From Psychroflexus sediminis (GTDB taxonomy: Bacteria > Bacteroidota > Bacteroidia > Flavobacteriales > Flavobacteriaceae): DNA of 64,000 nt. The stretch spans positions 62,001-126,000 of the forward strand of contig NZ_FNCW01000009.1 of NCBI RefSeq assembly GCF_900099815.1, in the 5' to 3' direction. The notes under the pieces were generated by a model, which made no database searches, was not told the origin of the DNA, and saw nothing but the letters and a program-made list of their open reading frames with translations. Position 1 is the stretch's first letter, and each line of letters begins with the position of its first letter. A program made the translations under genes and the position numbers. Below are positions 27,412-36,783 of this stretch, piece after piece.

Positions 27412-29685
27412 TTAGAGCTTTATTATTTTTTTGGTGATGGATTTTACTCCGTTATTGATTTTTAGAAAATACATGCCAGATGAAATTGCTTCAAGATCAA
27501 TTGTTTTGTTTTCACTCATTTTTACTGAATAAATTTGTTTGCCTCTTATGTCAAACAAACTAAGATTGAGTTCATCAGTTGAGTTGGTCTCAACCGTCAA
27601 AGATGAAGAAACAGGGTTCGGATAGACACTTAATTCTGCAAAACTAGAGTCATCAGAAGATAAATTTTCAGAGGTCCTAAAACTTGAAACCTCTATGGAA
27701 CCAAACGCGCCGTTTTCACTTATAATCTCACCGTTGCCGGTCTCCAGTTTATAAGAACCTGTCCCGAAATCACAGCAAATACCATCACCTGCAGAATCTA
27801 AAATAACAAATTCATAACAGCTATCCGGATTTAAATTAAAGACTTCAGTATAAGTCGTTTGATCGGTTAATGTGCCTTGAGATTCTTGAATTAGAGTGCC
27901 ATTTTGATCGTAAAATTGCCAGGAAGTTTCATTGGCATAATCATCTGTTTTTAAAGTTAAAGTGACGGTTTCAGCTGTGTAGGTATCATTTTTGTAATTA
28001 TCTATTGTTGAAGTAAATGTGTTATTGTCTGGAAAATCATCGGTTTTATCCTTAATTTCGATTGAAGCTGTCAACCTATTCTCAGTGCTAAGATCGAAAA
28101 CGGGAGATGCGATTACTTCTCTTTCAAGATAAGTAAGTGAGCCTGTCCATTCAACTGTTTGAGGAGCCTGTGAGCCAAATTGATAGGTTAAAGTTGCAGC
28201 AGTTACTTGAGTATTACCTCTGTTTTGCAAACTAAATACAGGGGTCACCTCATCTCCACAAATCTGATTATCTATATTGTCTACTATAATTGCTATATCA
28301 TCATTAAAAATTTGTGCAGGTGGATATTGATTTAATGTAAATCTGCCTGTAGCTGCAGGGTCTAACCATTCTTTCAAACGGGATGAAGGTGTATCTCCAA
28401 AATCCCAGGACACATCGAATCGTCCATAAAAATCAAAAGCACCATTATTTTCGGTACCGTTACATGCAGCAGCTCCACCGGCAAGCTGACCTATTATTCT
28501 TCCGTTCTCATCAAAGAGTGGTGAGCCTGAAGACCCTTCTTCAGTAACTCCCAATTCCCAGTTATACAGATACCAGTTTTCCATATTATCATTACCATTG
28601 AATATTCTTGAATTTTTCACTGGTGAATTATCATCTCTCGAAACTTTCATGATATCACCTCGGGGATGATGAATTCCAACGCTAAAGTCAGGAATAACAC
28701 CAGATCTGTCCCACCCCGCCCAGACTAGGTCCCAGTCATCCGGGAGTGGAGCATCAATTTCCAGTAAGGCAAAATCTGATTTAGAATTATTCGCTAAAAG
28801 CGTTGCTCCACTTACAGTTTGATTGAAGCTAGCATCAGTTGAGTTGGAAGTAGTAGAACATGAGGGATTCTGACTTATCCAGTTAAACCGAAACGCCCAG
28901 GTAGAGGTTGAACTTGTCAAACAATGATTGGCTGTTAAGAAATACTGGCTGCGGTCATTGTTGGTGTTATTGATTAAAGAACCAGAGCAAAACCCACTTG
29001 ACCCCACAACTATCATCGCTACAGCTTTCTTAAGCTGATCTTTTAAAGTATCAAAATCTGAACCTACAGGGCAATTTACATCTTGATTACATGAACCGGA
29101 GTCATTTAGTGCTTTTTTCAAAGCTGGTATATCGGAGACGCTTCTATACCCATGAACAACTTTTGAAATGTGTAATTGTCCATTAAATTCAGCCTGAGCA
29201 GGTTCAAAATATTCGATCCATACATTATCTCCGTTGATTAACCAAGTACCGAATTCCATATCATCTCGGTTTTGCGATGCTGTATAAGCGCCTAAAAGAT
29301 CTGTTTTATCATTATTGTAAAAATATAATTTAGCACCCTCAGGTATATAAAACTCATCAAATAAGAAATTCAAGGTCTTAGCTCCTTTGGATCGGACATT
29401 AAGCAACCAGACTCTATCACCATTTTTCAGCCTGTTCCACTTTCCATCCTCAAAACTTAGACTTACCTGGTGCTCATAACCAAATCTATAGGGCTGATTC
29501 TCTTTTTTATCATTGATTATATCTTCCTTCTGTAAAGTCTTTAGATCAAAACTAGGCATCGAAATAGTTTCGACTGAATTTAGTGTTAATTGCCAGCTTT
29601 TAGGCTGCCCCTCATTTGTTACTTGTGCTCCTGCATAATAAAAAAAGAGTAGAAACGAGAAAATAAATGAATACCTGATCTTCAT
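27412..29685 (-). CDS. Secreted trypsin-like serine protease with type IX sorting domain
   Basis: A 757-residue secreted protein. After the signal peptide (about 1-20) comes a propeptide-like region, then a trypsin-like domain (about 210-460) with the triad visible as TANHCL, SDFALLEID and EGSSGSPLF; the pattern resembles lysyl-endopeptidase-like enzymes. CARDB-like and other beta-sandwich regions follow (about 470-670), with DSAGDGICCDFGTGSY. The last 70 residues are a T9SS type A sorting domain (VYPNPVSSSLTVE, ISSGMYFLKIN). It would be exported through the system regulated by PorX. Confidence 0.9.
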   Translation of the reverse strand: MKIRYSFIFSFLLFFYYAGAQVTNEGQPKSWQLTLNSVETISMPSFDLKTLQKEDIINDKKENQPYRFGYEHQVSLSFEDGKWNRLKNGDRVWLLNVRSKGAKTLNFLFDEFYIPEGAKLYFYNNDKTDLLGAYTASQNRDDMEFGTWLINGDNVWIEYFEPAQAEFNGQLHISKVVHGYRSVSDIPALKKALNDSGSCNQDVNCPVGSDFDTLKDQLKKAVAMIVVGSSGFCSGSLINNTNNDRSQYFLTANHCLTSSTSTWAFRFNWISQNPSCSTTSNSTDASFNQTVSGATLLANNSKSDFALLEIDAPLPDDWDLVWAGWDRSGVIPDFSVGIHHPRGDIMKVSRDDNSPVKNSRIFNGNDNMENWYLYNWELGVTEEGSSGSPLFDENGRIIGQLAGGAAACNGTENNGAFDFYGRFDVSWDFGDTPSSRLKEWLDPAATGRFTLNQYPPAQIFNDDIAIIVDNIDNQICGDEVTPVFSLQNRGNTQVTAATLTYQFGSQAPQTVEWTGSLTYLEREVIASPVFDLSTENRLTASIEIKDKTDDFPDNNTFTSTIDNYKNDTYTAETVTLTLKTDDYANETSWQFYDQNGTLIQESQGTLTDQTTYTEVFNLNPDSCYEFVILDSAGDGICCDFGTGSYKLETGNGEIISENGAFGSIEVSSFRTSENLSSDDSSFAELSVYPNPVSSSLTVETNSTDELNLSLFDIRGKQIYSVKMSENKTIDLEAISSGMYFLKINNGVKSITKKIIKL

Positions 29686-29856
29686 TTTAAAATGATTTTA
29701 TCAAATATATGCTGAACTTTTTAAATAAATATTGAAACTCCTAAGAATTTGATATTAAAAACTGACAAAATGCTGGTTTTTTAGTTGCTTTAAGCTGTCA
29801 TAATGGCATTTATGCAGTTGGGTATAAGAATTGAAATCTATTATAAAAAATAAATA

Positions 29857-32442
29857 ATGGATTTTAAAAACTTTACTATAAAAACACAAGAAGCTGTCCA
29901 AAAGGCTCAGCTAATTGCTCAGGAAATGGGACATCAACACATAGAAAATGAGCATTTGTTTAAAGCTATTTCTGAAGTGGATGAAAATGTAACGCCCTTT
30001 ATTCTTAAAAAATTAAACATTAATTCTCAACTCTTTCTTCAAATAGTAGATAAGAATCTTAAAAGCCTGCCTAAAGTTTCTGGAGGTGATATCATGCTAT
30101 CAAGAGAAACGGGGAAGACTTTGAATGAAGCAAGTATTGTAGCCAAAAAAATGAAGGATGAATATGTTTCTATTGAACATCTTATCCTAGCGATCTTTAA
30201 AAGTAAGAGTAAAATCGCTCAAGTTTTAAAAGACCAAGGTGCAACTGAAAAGGCATTAGAGGCAGCAATTCAAGAATTAAGAAATGGAGATCGTGTAACT
30301 TCTCAAAGCGCAGAAGAAAATTACAACTCCTTAGATAAGTATGCCAATAACCTAAATAAAATGGCAGAAGAGGGAAAATTGGACCCTGTAATTGGAAGAG
30401 ATGAAGAAATTAGAAGAATACTTCAAATTCTCTCTAGAAGAACTAAAAATAATCCTATGCTGGTCGGTGAACCTGGTACTGGTAAAACGGCCATTGCAGA
30501 AGGTCTTGCTCATAGGATAATTAGTGGAGACGTTCCTGAGAACCTAAAGTCTAAAAAGATATATAGTTTAGATATGGGTGCTCTGATTGCAGGAGCAAAA
30601 TATAAAGGTGAATTTGAAGAGCGTTTAAAATCAGTAATTAAAGAAGTTACAACTAGCGATGGAAATATTGTTTTATTTATCGATGAAATTCATACACTTG
30701 TTGGCGCTGGTGGCGGAGAAGGTGCTATGGACGCCGCTAATATCTTAAAACCTGCACTGGCCAGAGGAGAACTGAGAGCTATAGGGGCAACCACTTTGGA
30801 TGAATTTCAGAAATATTTTGAAAAGGATAAGGCTCTGGAAAGACGTTTTCAAAAAGTAACTGTCAATGAACCCGATACAGAAAGTGCCGTTTCGATTTTA
30901 CGAGGAATCAAGGAAAAATATGAAACTCACCATAAAGTCAGAATTAAAGATGAAGCTATTATAGGGGCGGTAGAACTTTCACAGCGTTATATTACCAACC
31001 GATTTCTTCCAGATAAAGCCATCGACTTGATGGACGAAGCAGCCTCTAAGCTTAGAATGGAAATCAATTCTAAGCCTGAGGAACTCGATGTTTTAGATAG
31101 AAAAGTCATGCAGCTGGAAATTGAGATTGAAGCTATCAAACGAGAAAAAGATGATATTAAATTAAAATCATTACGAGCAGATTTGGCAGATCTTAAAGAA
31201 GAACGAAACACCTTACATGCACGCTGGAAAAATGAAAAGGATATTGTGGATAATATTCAAAAGATTAAAACTGATATCGAAAATTATAAACTCGAGGCAG
31301 AACGGGCAGAGCGAGAAGGTGATTACGGAAAAGTAGCTGAGATTCGATATGGCAAAATTAAGGAGGCACAGGAAAGCCTTGAAAAACTTCAAAATGAAGT
31401 AGAAAATCAGAAGTCTGAAAACACCCTGATTAAAGAAGAGGTGAATTATGAGGATATTGCTGAAGTTGTTGCCAAATGGACAGGAATTCCCGTAACCAAG
31501 ATGTTACAGTCGGATCGCGAAAAACTTCTTAAGCTTGAGGATGAATTACATCATAGAGTTGTGGGTCAAGATGAGGCCATACAAGCTGTTTCTGATGCAG
31601 TAAGAAGGAGCCGGGCTGGATTACAAGACCAAAACAGGCCCATTGGTTCGTTCTTATTTCTTGGTACAACAGGAGTTGGTAAAACTGAATTGGCCAAGGC
31701 ACTCGCGGAATATATGTTTGATGATGAAAGCTCAATGACCCGAATAGATATGAGTGAATATCAAGAACGGCATTCGGTAAGTCGCCTTGTTGGGGCACCT
31801 CCTGGATATGTAGGCTATGAAGAAGGGGGACAACTGACTGAAGCTGTGAGAAGAAAACCTTATTCTGTAATTTTACTTGATGAGATTGAAAAGGCGCATC
31901 CAGATACTTTCAATATTTTATTGCAGGTTCTGGATGAAGGCCGGTTAACTGATAATAAAGGAAGATTAGCTGACTTTAAAAATTCAATTATCGTGATGAC
32001 ATCCAATATTGGAAGTCATATCATTCAGGAGAAATATGATGCATCAACCGATGTTGAAACCACTATGGAAAGTGCTAAAGTTGAAGTGCTGGGACTTTTG
32101 AAGCAGAGTGTAAGACCTGAGTTTCTGAATAGAATTGATGATGTTGTGATGTTCACACCACTCTCTAAAGACGATATCAAAGAGATTGTAGAACTACAGC
32201 TCGACAACTTGAAAAAAATGTTGATGAAACAAGGCATTACTATAGATGCTACAGATGAAGCTATAGATTACTTAGCGAGAATAGGTTTTGATCCTCAATA
32301 TGGAGCAAGACCTGTAAAGAGAACCATTCAAAAAGAAGTTTTAAACAGTCTTTCAAAACAGATTTTAGCTGAGAAAATAAAAACAGACAGCATCATTCTA
32401 TTGGATCAGTTTGATGGAAAACTGGTTTTCAGAAATCAATAA
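29857..32442 (+). CDS. clpB: ATP-dependent disaggregase ClpB
   Basis: Hsp104-type AAA+ chaperone that, with DnaK, rescues aggregated proteins. The 861-residue protein has the Clp N-domain, AAA1 with Walker A GEPGTGKTA and Walker B VLFIDEIHTLVG, the long coiled-coil middle domain (about 400-530), and AAA2 with GTTGVGKTE. The C terminus has FDPQYGARPVKRTIQ. Length and order are standard. No CIRCE element (TTAGCACTC-type) is visible upstream; a weak -24/-12-like TGG-N8-TTGC at 29773-29787 is discussed under findings. Confidence 0.98.
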   Translation: MDFKNFTIKTQEAVQKAQLIAQEMGHQHIENEHLFKAISEVDENVTPFILKKLNINSQLFLQIVDKNLKSLPKVSGGDIMLSRETGKTLNEASIVAKKMKDEYVSIEHLILAIFKSKSKIAQVLKDQGATEKALEAAIQELRNGDRVTSQSAEENYNSLDKYANNLNKMAEEGKLDPVIGRDEEIRRILQILSRRTKNNPMLVGEPGTGKTAIAEGLAHRIISGDVPENLKSKKIYSLDMGALIAGAKYKGEFEERLKSVIKEVTTSDGNIVLFIDEIHTLVGAGGGEGAMDAANILKPALARGELRAIGATTLDEFQKYFEKDKALERRFQKVTVNEPDTESAVSILRGIKEKYETHHKVRIKDEAIIGAVELSQRYITNRFLPDKAIDLMDEAASKLRMEINSKPEELDVLDRKVMQLEIEIEAIKREKDDIKLKSLRADLADLKEERNTLHARWKNEKDIVDNIQKIKTDIENYKLEAERAEREGDYGKVAEIRYGKIKEAQESLEKLQNEVENQKSENTLIKEEVNYEDIAEVVAKWTGIPVTKMLQSDREKLLKLEDELHHRVVGQDEAIQAVSDAVRRSRAGLQDQNRPIGSFLFLGTTGVGKTELAKALAEYMFDDESSMTRIDMSEYQERHSVSRLVGAPPGYVGYEEGGQLTEAVRRKPYSVILLDEIEKAHPDTFNILLQVLDEGRLTDNKGRLADFKNSIIVMTSNIGSHIIQEKYDASTDVETTMESAKVEVLGLLKQSVRPEFLNRIDDVVMFTPLSKDDIKEIVELQLDNLKKMLMKQGITIDATDEAIDYLARIGFDPQYGARPVKRTIQKEVLNSLSKQILAEKIKTDSIILLDQFDGKLVFRNQ

Positions 32443-32456
32443 GCAACTTATTATAA

Positions 32457-32495
32457 ATCAAAAACCCCGTTTCGATATATTGAAACGGGGTTTTT
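32457..32495. terminator. Bidirectional terminator between clpB and the carbonic anhydrase gene
   Basis: A 12-pair stem (32462-32473 with 32482-32493) around an 8-base loop, flanked by A-rich and T-rich runs on the two sides. It can end transcription of clpB (plus) and of the gamma carbonic anhydrase unit (minus). Confidence 0.92.
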
Positions 32496-32515
32496 GATTT
32501 ACTCTACTGTTATAA

Positions 32516-33025
32516 TTAATCGATCCAGGTTTTATAAAGCGTATAATTTTTTGCAGTTCGTTTTATCATTTCCAAATTCTCATTAGAAACAGCTTTCAGC
32601 CTTTTGGCTGGAATGCCAGCATAAATGGAATTAGCTTCAACCCGGGTACCCGCTGTAACTATTGCTCCCGCAGCTACTATACTTCCGCTCTCAATAACAG
32701 CATGATCCATGACAATGGCTCCCATCCCTATCAAGACATCATCCTGTATTGTACAGCCATGGATAATGGCTTTATGGCCTATAGAAACTCGGTTTCCAAT
32801 TCTGGTAGCAGCCTTTTGATAGGTGCAATGAACAACTGCAGCATCTTGGATATTTGTATCATTTCCAATTTCTATGGAATTAACATCACCGCGAATCACT
32901 GCATTATACCAAACACTGCAATTTTCACCTAGCTTGACTTGACCTACAAGACTTGAATTTTCTGCCAAAAAGCAAGAAGAATGTACGCTCGGTGCTATTC
33001 CTTTTATAGATTGAATCAAAGCCAT
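32516..33025 (-). CDS. Gamma-class carbonic anhydrase family protein
   Basis: A 169-residue left-handed beta-helix protein of hexapeptide repeats. The three metal-site histidines of the gamma class can be read: one in VVHCTYQKAATRIG and two in VSIGHKAIIHGC. Proteins of this type are annotated as carbonic anhydrases or as acyltransferase-like PaaY proteins, and the sequence alone does not decide. It follows carB with a 1-base gap. Confidence 0.88.
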   Translation of the reverse strand: MALIQSIKGIAPSVHSSCFLAENSSLVGQVKLGENCSVWYNAVIRGDVNSIEIGNDTNIQDAAVVHCTYQKAATRIGNRVSIGHKAIIHGCTIQDDVLIGMGAIVMDHAVIESGSIVAAGAIVTAGTRVEANSIYAGIPAKRLKAVSNENLEMIKRTAKNYTLYKTWID

Positions 33026-33026
33026 A

Positions 33027-35879
33027 TTATTTGCTTAAATACATTTTACGTCTTCCGTACAACTCATAAAAAGTGTCATCCCTTAAACTATCGATAAATA
33101 AAATGCTTTCACCTGTACTCTTCATTTCAGGCCCCAACTGTTTGTTGACGTTATGAAACTTGTCAAAAGAGAATACCGGTTGTTTTATAGCATAACCTTC
33201 TAGTTGTGGATTAAAAGTGAAGTCATTTAATTTATTTTCACCAAGCATGATTTTGGTTGCATAATTTACATACGGTTCTTTATAAGCTTTAGCTATAAAT
33301 GGAACTGTTCTAGAAGCTCTAGGATTGGCTTCAATGATATACACATGATCATCCTTTATAGCAAATTGAACGTTGAGTAAACCAACGGTATTTAGAGCCA
33401 AGGCAATTTTCCTGGTATGGTCTTTAATTTGTTCTAAAACCAGGTCTCCTAGATTAAAAGGAGGAAGCATCGCATTTGAATCTCCAGAATGAACCCCACA
33501 AGGCTCAATATGCTCCATAATCCCAACGATGTAAACATCTTCACCATCACATATAGCATCTGCTTCTGCTTCTATTGCACCGTCAAGATAATGATCCAAT
33601 AGCAATTTATTGTTCGGTATTTTTCTCAACAAATCAACAACATGCGTTTCTAAGTCTTTCTTATTGATAACAATTTTCATCCCCTGTCCGCCAAGAACAT
33701 AAGAGGGTCTTACAAGAAGTGGAAAATCCAACTTTTCTGCGAGCGCTAAAGCTTCATCGGCTGTTTCTGCAACTCCAAATTCTGGATAAGGAATATTATT
33801 GTCCTGTAATAATTTTGAAAAGCTTCCTCTGTCTTCTGCAAGATCAAGCGACTCGTAGCTGGTTCCTAAAATCTTAATCCCATATCTGTTTAGCTTTTCT
33901 GCAAGTTTTAAGGCCGTTTGTCCACCGAGCTGAACAATTACACCTTCGGGCTTCTCATGTTTGATGATATCGTAAATATGTTCCCAAAAGACAGGTTCAA
34001 AATAGAGTTTATCTGCTGTATCAAAATCAGTGGAAACCGTTTCAGGATTACAGTTGATCATGATGGTTTCATAACCACACTCCGCTGCTGCCAAAACTCC
34101 ATGAACACAACAATAGTCAAATTCTATCCCTTGACCAATTCTGTTTGGTCCAGATCCCAGAACGATCACTTTTTTCTTTGAGGTAACTATGCTTTCATTT
34201 GTATTTATAATTTCCCCGTCTTTATTTTCTACATCAGCTTCAAAAGTAGAATAGTAATAAGGGGTGTGGGCCTCAAATTCTGCGGCACAGGTATCAACCA
34301 ATTTGTAGATTCTGTTCACATTCAATTCTTCGCGCTTAGCATATACTTCACTTTCCAGACATTTCAACATATGCGCGATCTGACGATCAGCAAAACCTTT
34401 TTGTTTTGCTTCAAGCATCAAATCCTTACTGATGTTTTGAATTGAATACTTTGAAATTTCCTTTTCTAAATTGAAAAGCTCCTCATATTGCTTAAGGAAC
34501 CACATGTCAATTTTGGTAATTTCGTGGATTCTGCTTAGCGGTATTCCAAGCTGAATGGCATCGTAAATTACAAAAACCCTGTCCCAGCTAGCAAATTCAA
34601 GCTTACTTAAAATCTGATTATAGTCTGTATAACTTTTACCGTCTGCCCCTAGCCCATTTCTTTTAATTTCTAAGGACTGAGTTGCTTTGTGCAGGGCTTC
34701 TTGAAAAGAACGGCCTATTCCCATGACCTCACCTACAGATTTCATCTGTAGCCCCAAGGTTCTGTCTGAACCTTCAAACTTATCGAAGTTCCATCTTGGA
34801 ATTTTAACGATAACATAATCGAGAGTAGGTTCAAAAAATGCCGATGTAGTTTGGGTGATTTGGTTTTGAAGTTCATCTAGATGGTAACCGATTGCTAATT
34901 TAGATGCAATTTTGGCGATAGGGTAACCGGTGGCTTTAGAAGCCAGGGCTGAAGACCTGGACACTCTGGGATTTATCTCTATGGCGATAATATCTTCTTT
35001 TTCATCTGGACTTACAGCAAACTGAACATTACAGCCTCCTGCAAAATCTCCGATACTTCTCATCATTTTTATAGCCATGTCCCTCATCTTTTGATATGTT
35101 CGATCACTTAAAGTCATGGCAGGAGCCACGGTTATAGAGTCCCCTGTATGAATTCCCATGGGATCCATATTTTCGATACTACATATAATCGTCACGTTAT
35201 CATTTCGATCTCTAAGCAATTCCAATTCAAATTCTTTCCAGCCTAACAGAGCTTTATCTATTATCACTTCATGAATTGGAGATGCTTCCAGACCTCTGGT
35301 GAGCAACTCTTCGAACTGATCTTCTGCATAAACTATAGAAGCTCCACTTCCACCCAGGGTAAAAGAGGCCCTGATTACCAAAGGAAATCCAAAAACCTGA
35401 GCGACTTCTTTTCCCTGTAAAAAAGAAGTCACCGTTTTGGAAGGAGCTACTCCTACTCCAATATCTTGCATCAGTTTTCTGAATTTCTCTCTGTCTTCTG
35501 TGATGTTAATAGCATCAATATCGACTCCAATAATGTTTACTTTAAAATCTTCCCAAATGCCTTTATCGTCTGCTTCAATACAAAGATTTAAAGCAGTTTG
35601 ACCACCCATGGTTGGCAAAACAGCATCTATTTCTGGATGATCCGTGAGGATTTCAACAATCGACTTCGTTGTCAAGGGTTTTAAATACACGTGATCTGCC
35701 ATGGAAGGATCGGTCATGATCGTTGCAGGATTACTGTTGATGAGAATTGTTTTAATTCCTTCTTCTCGAAGCGATCTCAAAGATTGAGAACCTGCATAAT
35801 CAAACTCACAGGCCTGGCCTATAACAATAGGACCTGAACCGATGATAAGAATGGTTTTGATGGAGTTGTTTTTTGGCAT
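33027..35879 (-). CDS. carB: Carbamoyl-phosphate synthase, large subunit
   Basis: Makes carbamoyl phosphate for arginine and pyrimidines. The 950-residue protein contains two homologous ATP-grasp synthetase halves, starting at SIKTILIIGSGPIVIGQ and KKKVIVLGSGPNRIGQGIEFD, each with FIIEANPRASR-type ATP motifs. It ends after the second half, so the C-terminal allosteric MGS-like domain of the 1070-residue enterobacterial enzyme is missing. I set the start at 35879 (MPKNNSIK): an upstream in-frame ATG at 35939 would lie in the rpmH terminator. carA is not adjacent. Confidence 0.96.
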   Translation of the reverse strand: MPKNNSIKTILIIGSGPIVIGQACEFDYAGSQSLRSLREEGIKTILINSNPATIMTDPSMADHVYLKPLTTKSIVEILTDHPEIDAVLPTMGGQTALNLCIEADDKGIWEDFKVNIIGVDIDAINITEDREKFRKLMQDIGVGVAPSKTVTSFLQGKEVAQVFGFPLVIRASFTLGGSGASIVYAEDQFEELLTRGLEASPIHEVIIDKALLGWKEFELELLRDRNDNVTIICSIENMDPMGIHTGDSITVAPAMTLSDRTYQKMRDMAIKMMRSIGDFAGGCNVQFAVSPDEKEDIIAIEINPRVSRSSALASKATGYPIAKIASKLAIGYHLDELQNQITQTTSAFFEPTLDYVIVKIPRWNFDKFEGSDRTLGLQMKSVGEVMGIGRSFQEALHKATQSLEIKRNGLGADGKSYTDYNQILSKLEFASWDRVFVIYDAIQLGIPLSRIHEITKIDMWFLKQYEELFNLEKEISKYSIQNISKDLMLEAKQKGFADRQIAHMLKCLESEVYAKREELNVNRIYKLVDTCAAEFEAHTPYYYSTFEADVENKDGEIINTNESIVTSKKKVIVLGSGPNRIGQGIEFDYCCVHGVLAAAECGYETIMINCNPETVSTDFDTADKLYFEPVFWEHIYDIIKHEKPEGVIVQLGGQTALKLAEKLNRYGIKILGTSYESLDLAEDRGSFSKLLQDNNIPYPEFGVAETADEALALAEKLDFPLLVRPSYVLGGQGMKIVINKKDLETHVVDLLRKIPNNKLLLDHYLDGAIEAEADAICDGEDVYIVGIMEHIEPCGVHSGDSNAMLPPFNLGDLVLEQIKDHTRKIALALNTVGLLNVQFAIKDDHVYIIEANPRASRTVPFIAKAYKEPYVNYATKIMLGENKLNDFTFNPQLEGYAIKQPVFSFDKFHNVNKQLGPEMKSTGESILFIDSLRDDTFYELYGRRKMYLSK

Positions 35880-35912
35880 ACTAGGTTTTTTAAAAATGAA
35901 ACTATTGGATAT

Positions 35913-35940
35913 AAAAAAAGGCGTTGCAAAATGCAACACC
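35913..35940 (-). terminator. Terminator downstream of rpmH
   Basis: On the minus strand a 9-pair stem (35932-35940 with 35920-35928, one G-U pair) around a 3-base loop is followed by seven T (35913-35919). It lies between rpmH and carB, which argues against the longer carB start. Confidence 0.88.
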
Positions 35941-35967
35941 TTAATATTTTGAAATTAATCAATCATT

Positions 35968-36129
35968 TTATCTTTTTCTTAAACTCATTTCAGAAGAAAC
36001 ACTCAATTTTTTTCTTCCTTTAGCTCTTCTTCTCTTAAGAACTTTACGACCGCTTACAGATGACATTCTCTCTCTGAATCCGTGTTTATTCTTTCTTTTT
36101 TTATTAGAAGGTTGAAAAGTTCTTTTCAT
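35968..36129 (-). CDS. rpmH: 50S ribosomal protein L34
   Basis: A 53-residue, very basic protein starting [20 protein letters not shown] and ending [11 protein letters not shown], which matches the bacterial L34 family ([24 protein letters not shown]). It has a well-formed promoter upstream and a terminator downstream, so it is expressed on its own. In many bacteria rpmH is near rnpA and the origin; neither is seen here. Confidence 0.97.
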   Translation of the reverse strand: MKRTFQPSNKKRKNKHGFRERMSSVSGRKVLKRRRAKGRKKLSVSSEMSLRKR

Positions 36130-36174
36130 TTTTTTATGACTTTAAATGTATTATCTCTTTTTAAAAACTGCGTG

Positions 36175-36205
36175 CAAATATACGATTCATTTTCAGTTTT
36201 ACAAG
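36175..36205 (-). promoter_or_regulatory. rpmH promoter
   Basis: The best promoter in the window: TATATTTG at 36175-36182 (minus strand, exact TAnnTTTG), and a -33 CTTG at 36202-36205, 19 bases away, which is the normal Bacteroidota spacing. The untranslated leader would be about 40 bases. Confidence 0.75.
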
Positions 36206-36262
36206 CCTTGGGGCAAAGTTTTTTCCATTTGTTTTTGCTAGATTTGCAAGAAAAAAACGAAC

Positions 36263-36778
36263 ATGTTTAATAAAAACTTCAAACTCATTATCGCAGGGCT
36301 TATCATAGCTTTTGGGATTTATCAAATCATAGAAAGCAACCTTGGTAACGGTATAGCGCTTATACTGTTCTCTGGAATTTTTATTTTTCTTTATTTTAAA
36401 AATGAAATGATTTTATTAGCATTTCTTCGATTGAGAAAGCAAGACTTTGAGGGGGCCAAAAAATGGCTGGATAAAATTAAAAATCCTGAAACTGCACTTA
36501 CTCAAAAACAACAGGGTTACTATAATTATATCCACGGATTATTACTGTCGCAAACCAACATGACCAAGGCCGAAAAATATTTTAAAAGAGCTATAAAGTT
36601 AGGATTATCCATGAAACAAGACCTTGCTATGGCTAAATTAAACTTGGCTGGAATAGCAATGACGAAAAGAAGAAAACGAGAGGCTCAACTTCTACTGAAG
36701 GAAGCTAAAACACTGGACAAGCACGGAATGCTAAACGAGCAAATACAGATGATGAAACAGCAAATGAAACGTTTTTAA
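36263..36778 (+). CDS. Small membrane protein with TPR-like region
   Basis: A 171-residue protein with two N-terminal membrane helices (about 8-25 and 30-46) and a cytoplasmic TPR-like part (about 55-165; AKKWLDKIKNPETALTQKQQGYYNYIHGLLLSQ broken over two repeats, then AEKYFKRAIKLGLSMKQDLAM). TPR-like repeats usually bind other proteins; the partner is unknown. It is divergent from rpmH and ends 5 bases from the convergent response regulator. Confidence 0.75.
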   Translation: MFNKNFKLIIAGLIIAFGIYQIIESNLGNGIALILFSGIFIFLYFKNEMILLAFLRLRKQDFEGAKKWLDKIKNPETALTQKQQGYYNYIHGLLLSQTNMTKAEKYFKRAIKLGLSMKQDLAMAKLNLAGIAMTKRRKREAQLLLKEAKTLDKHGMLNEQIQMMKQQMKRF

Positions 36779-36783
36779 GCTAT

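Noticed and set aside
35880-35939. Longer carB start at 35939
   Set aside because: The added 20 residues overlap the rpmH terminator and are not part of the conserved CarB N terminus.
36082-36270. 62-codon plus-strand frame opposite rpmH
   Set aside because: It lies opposite L34 and its promoter, with no domain; antisense shadow.
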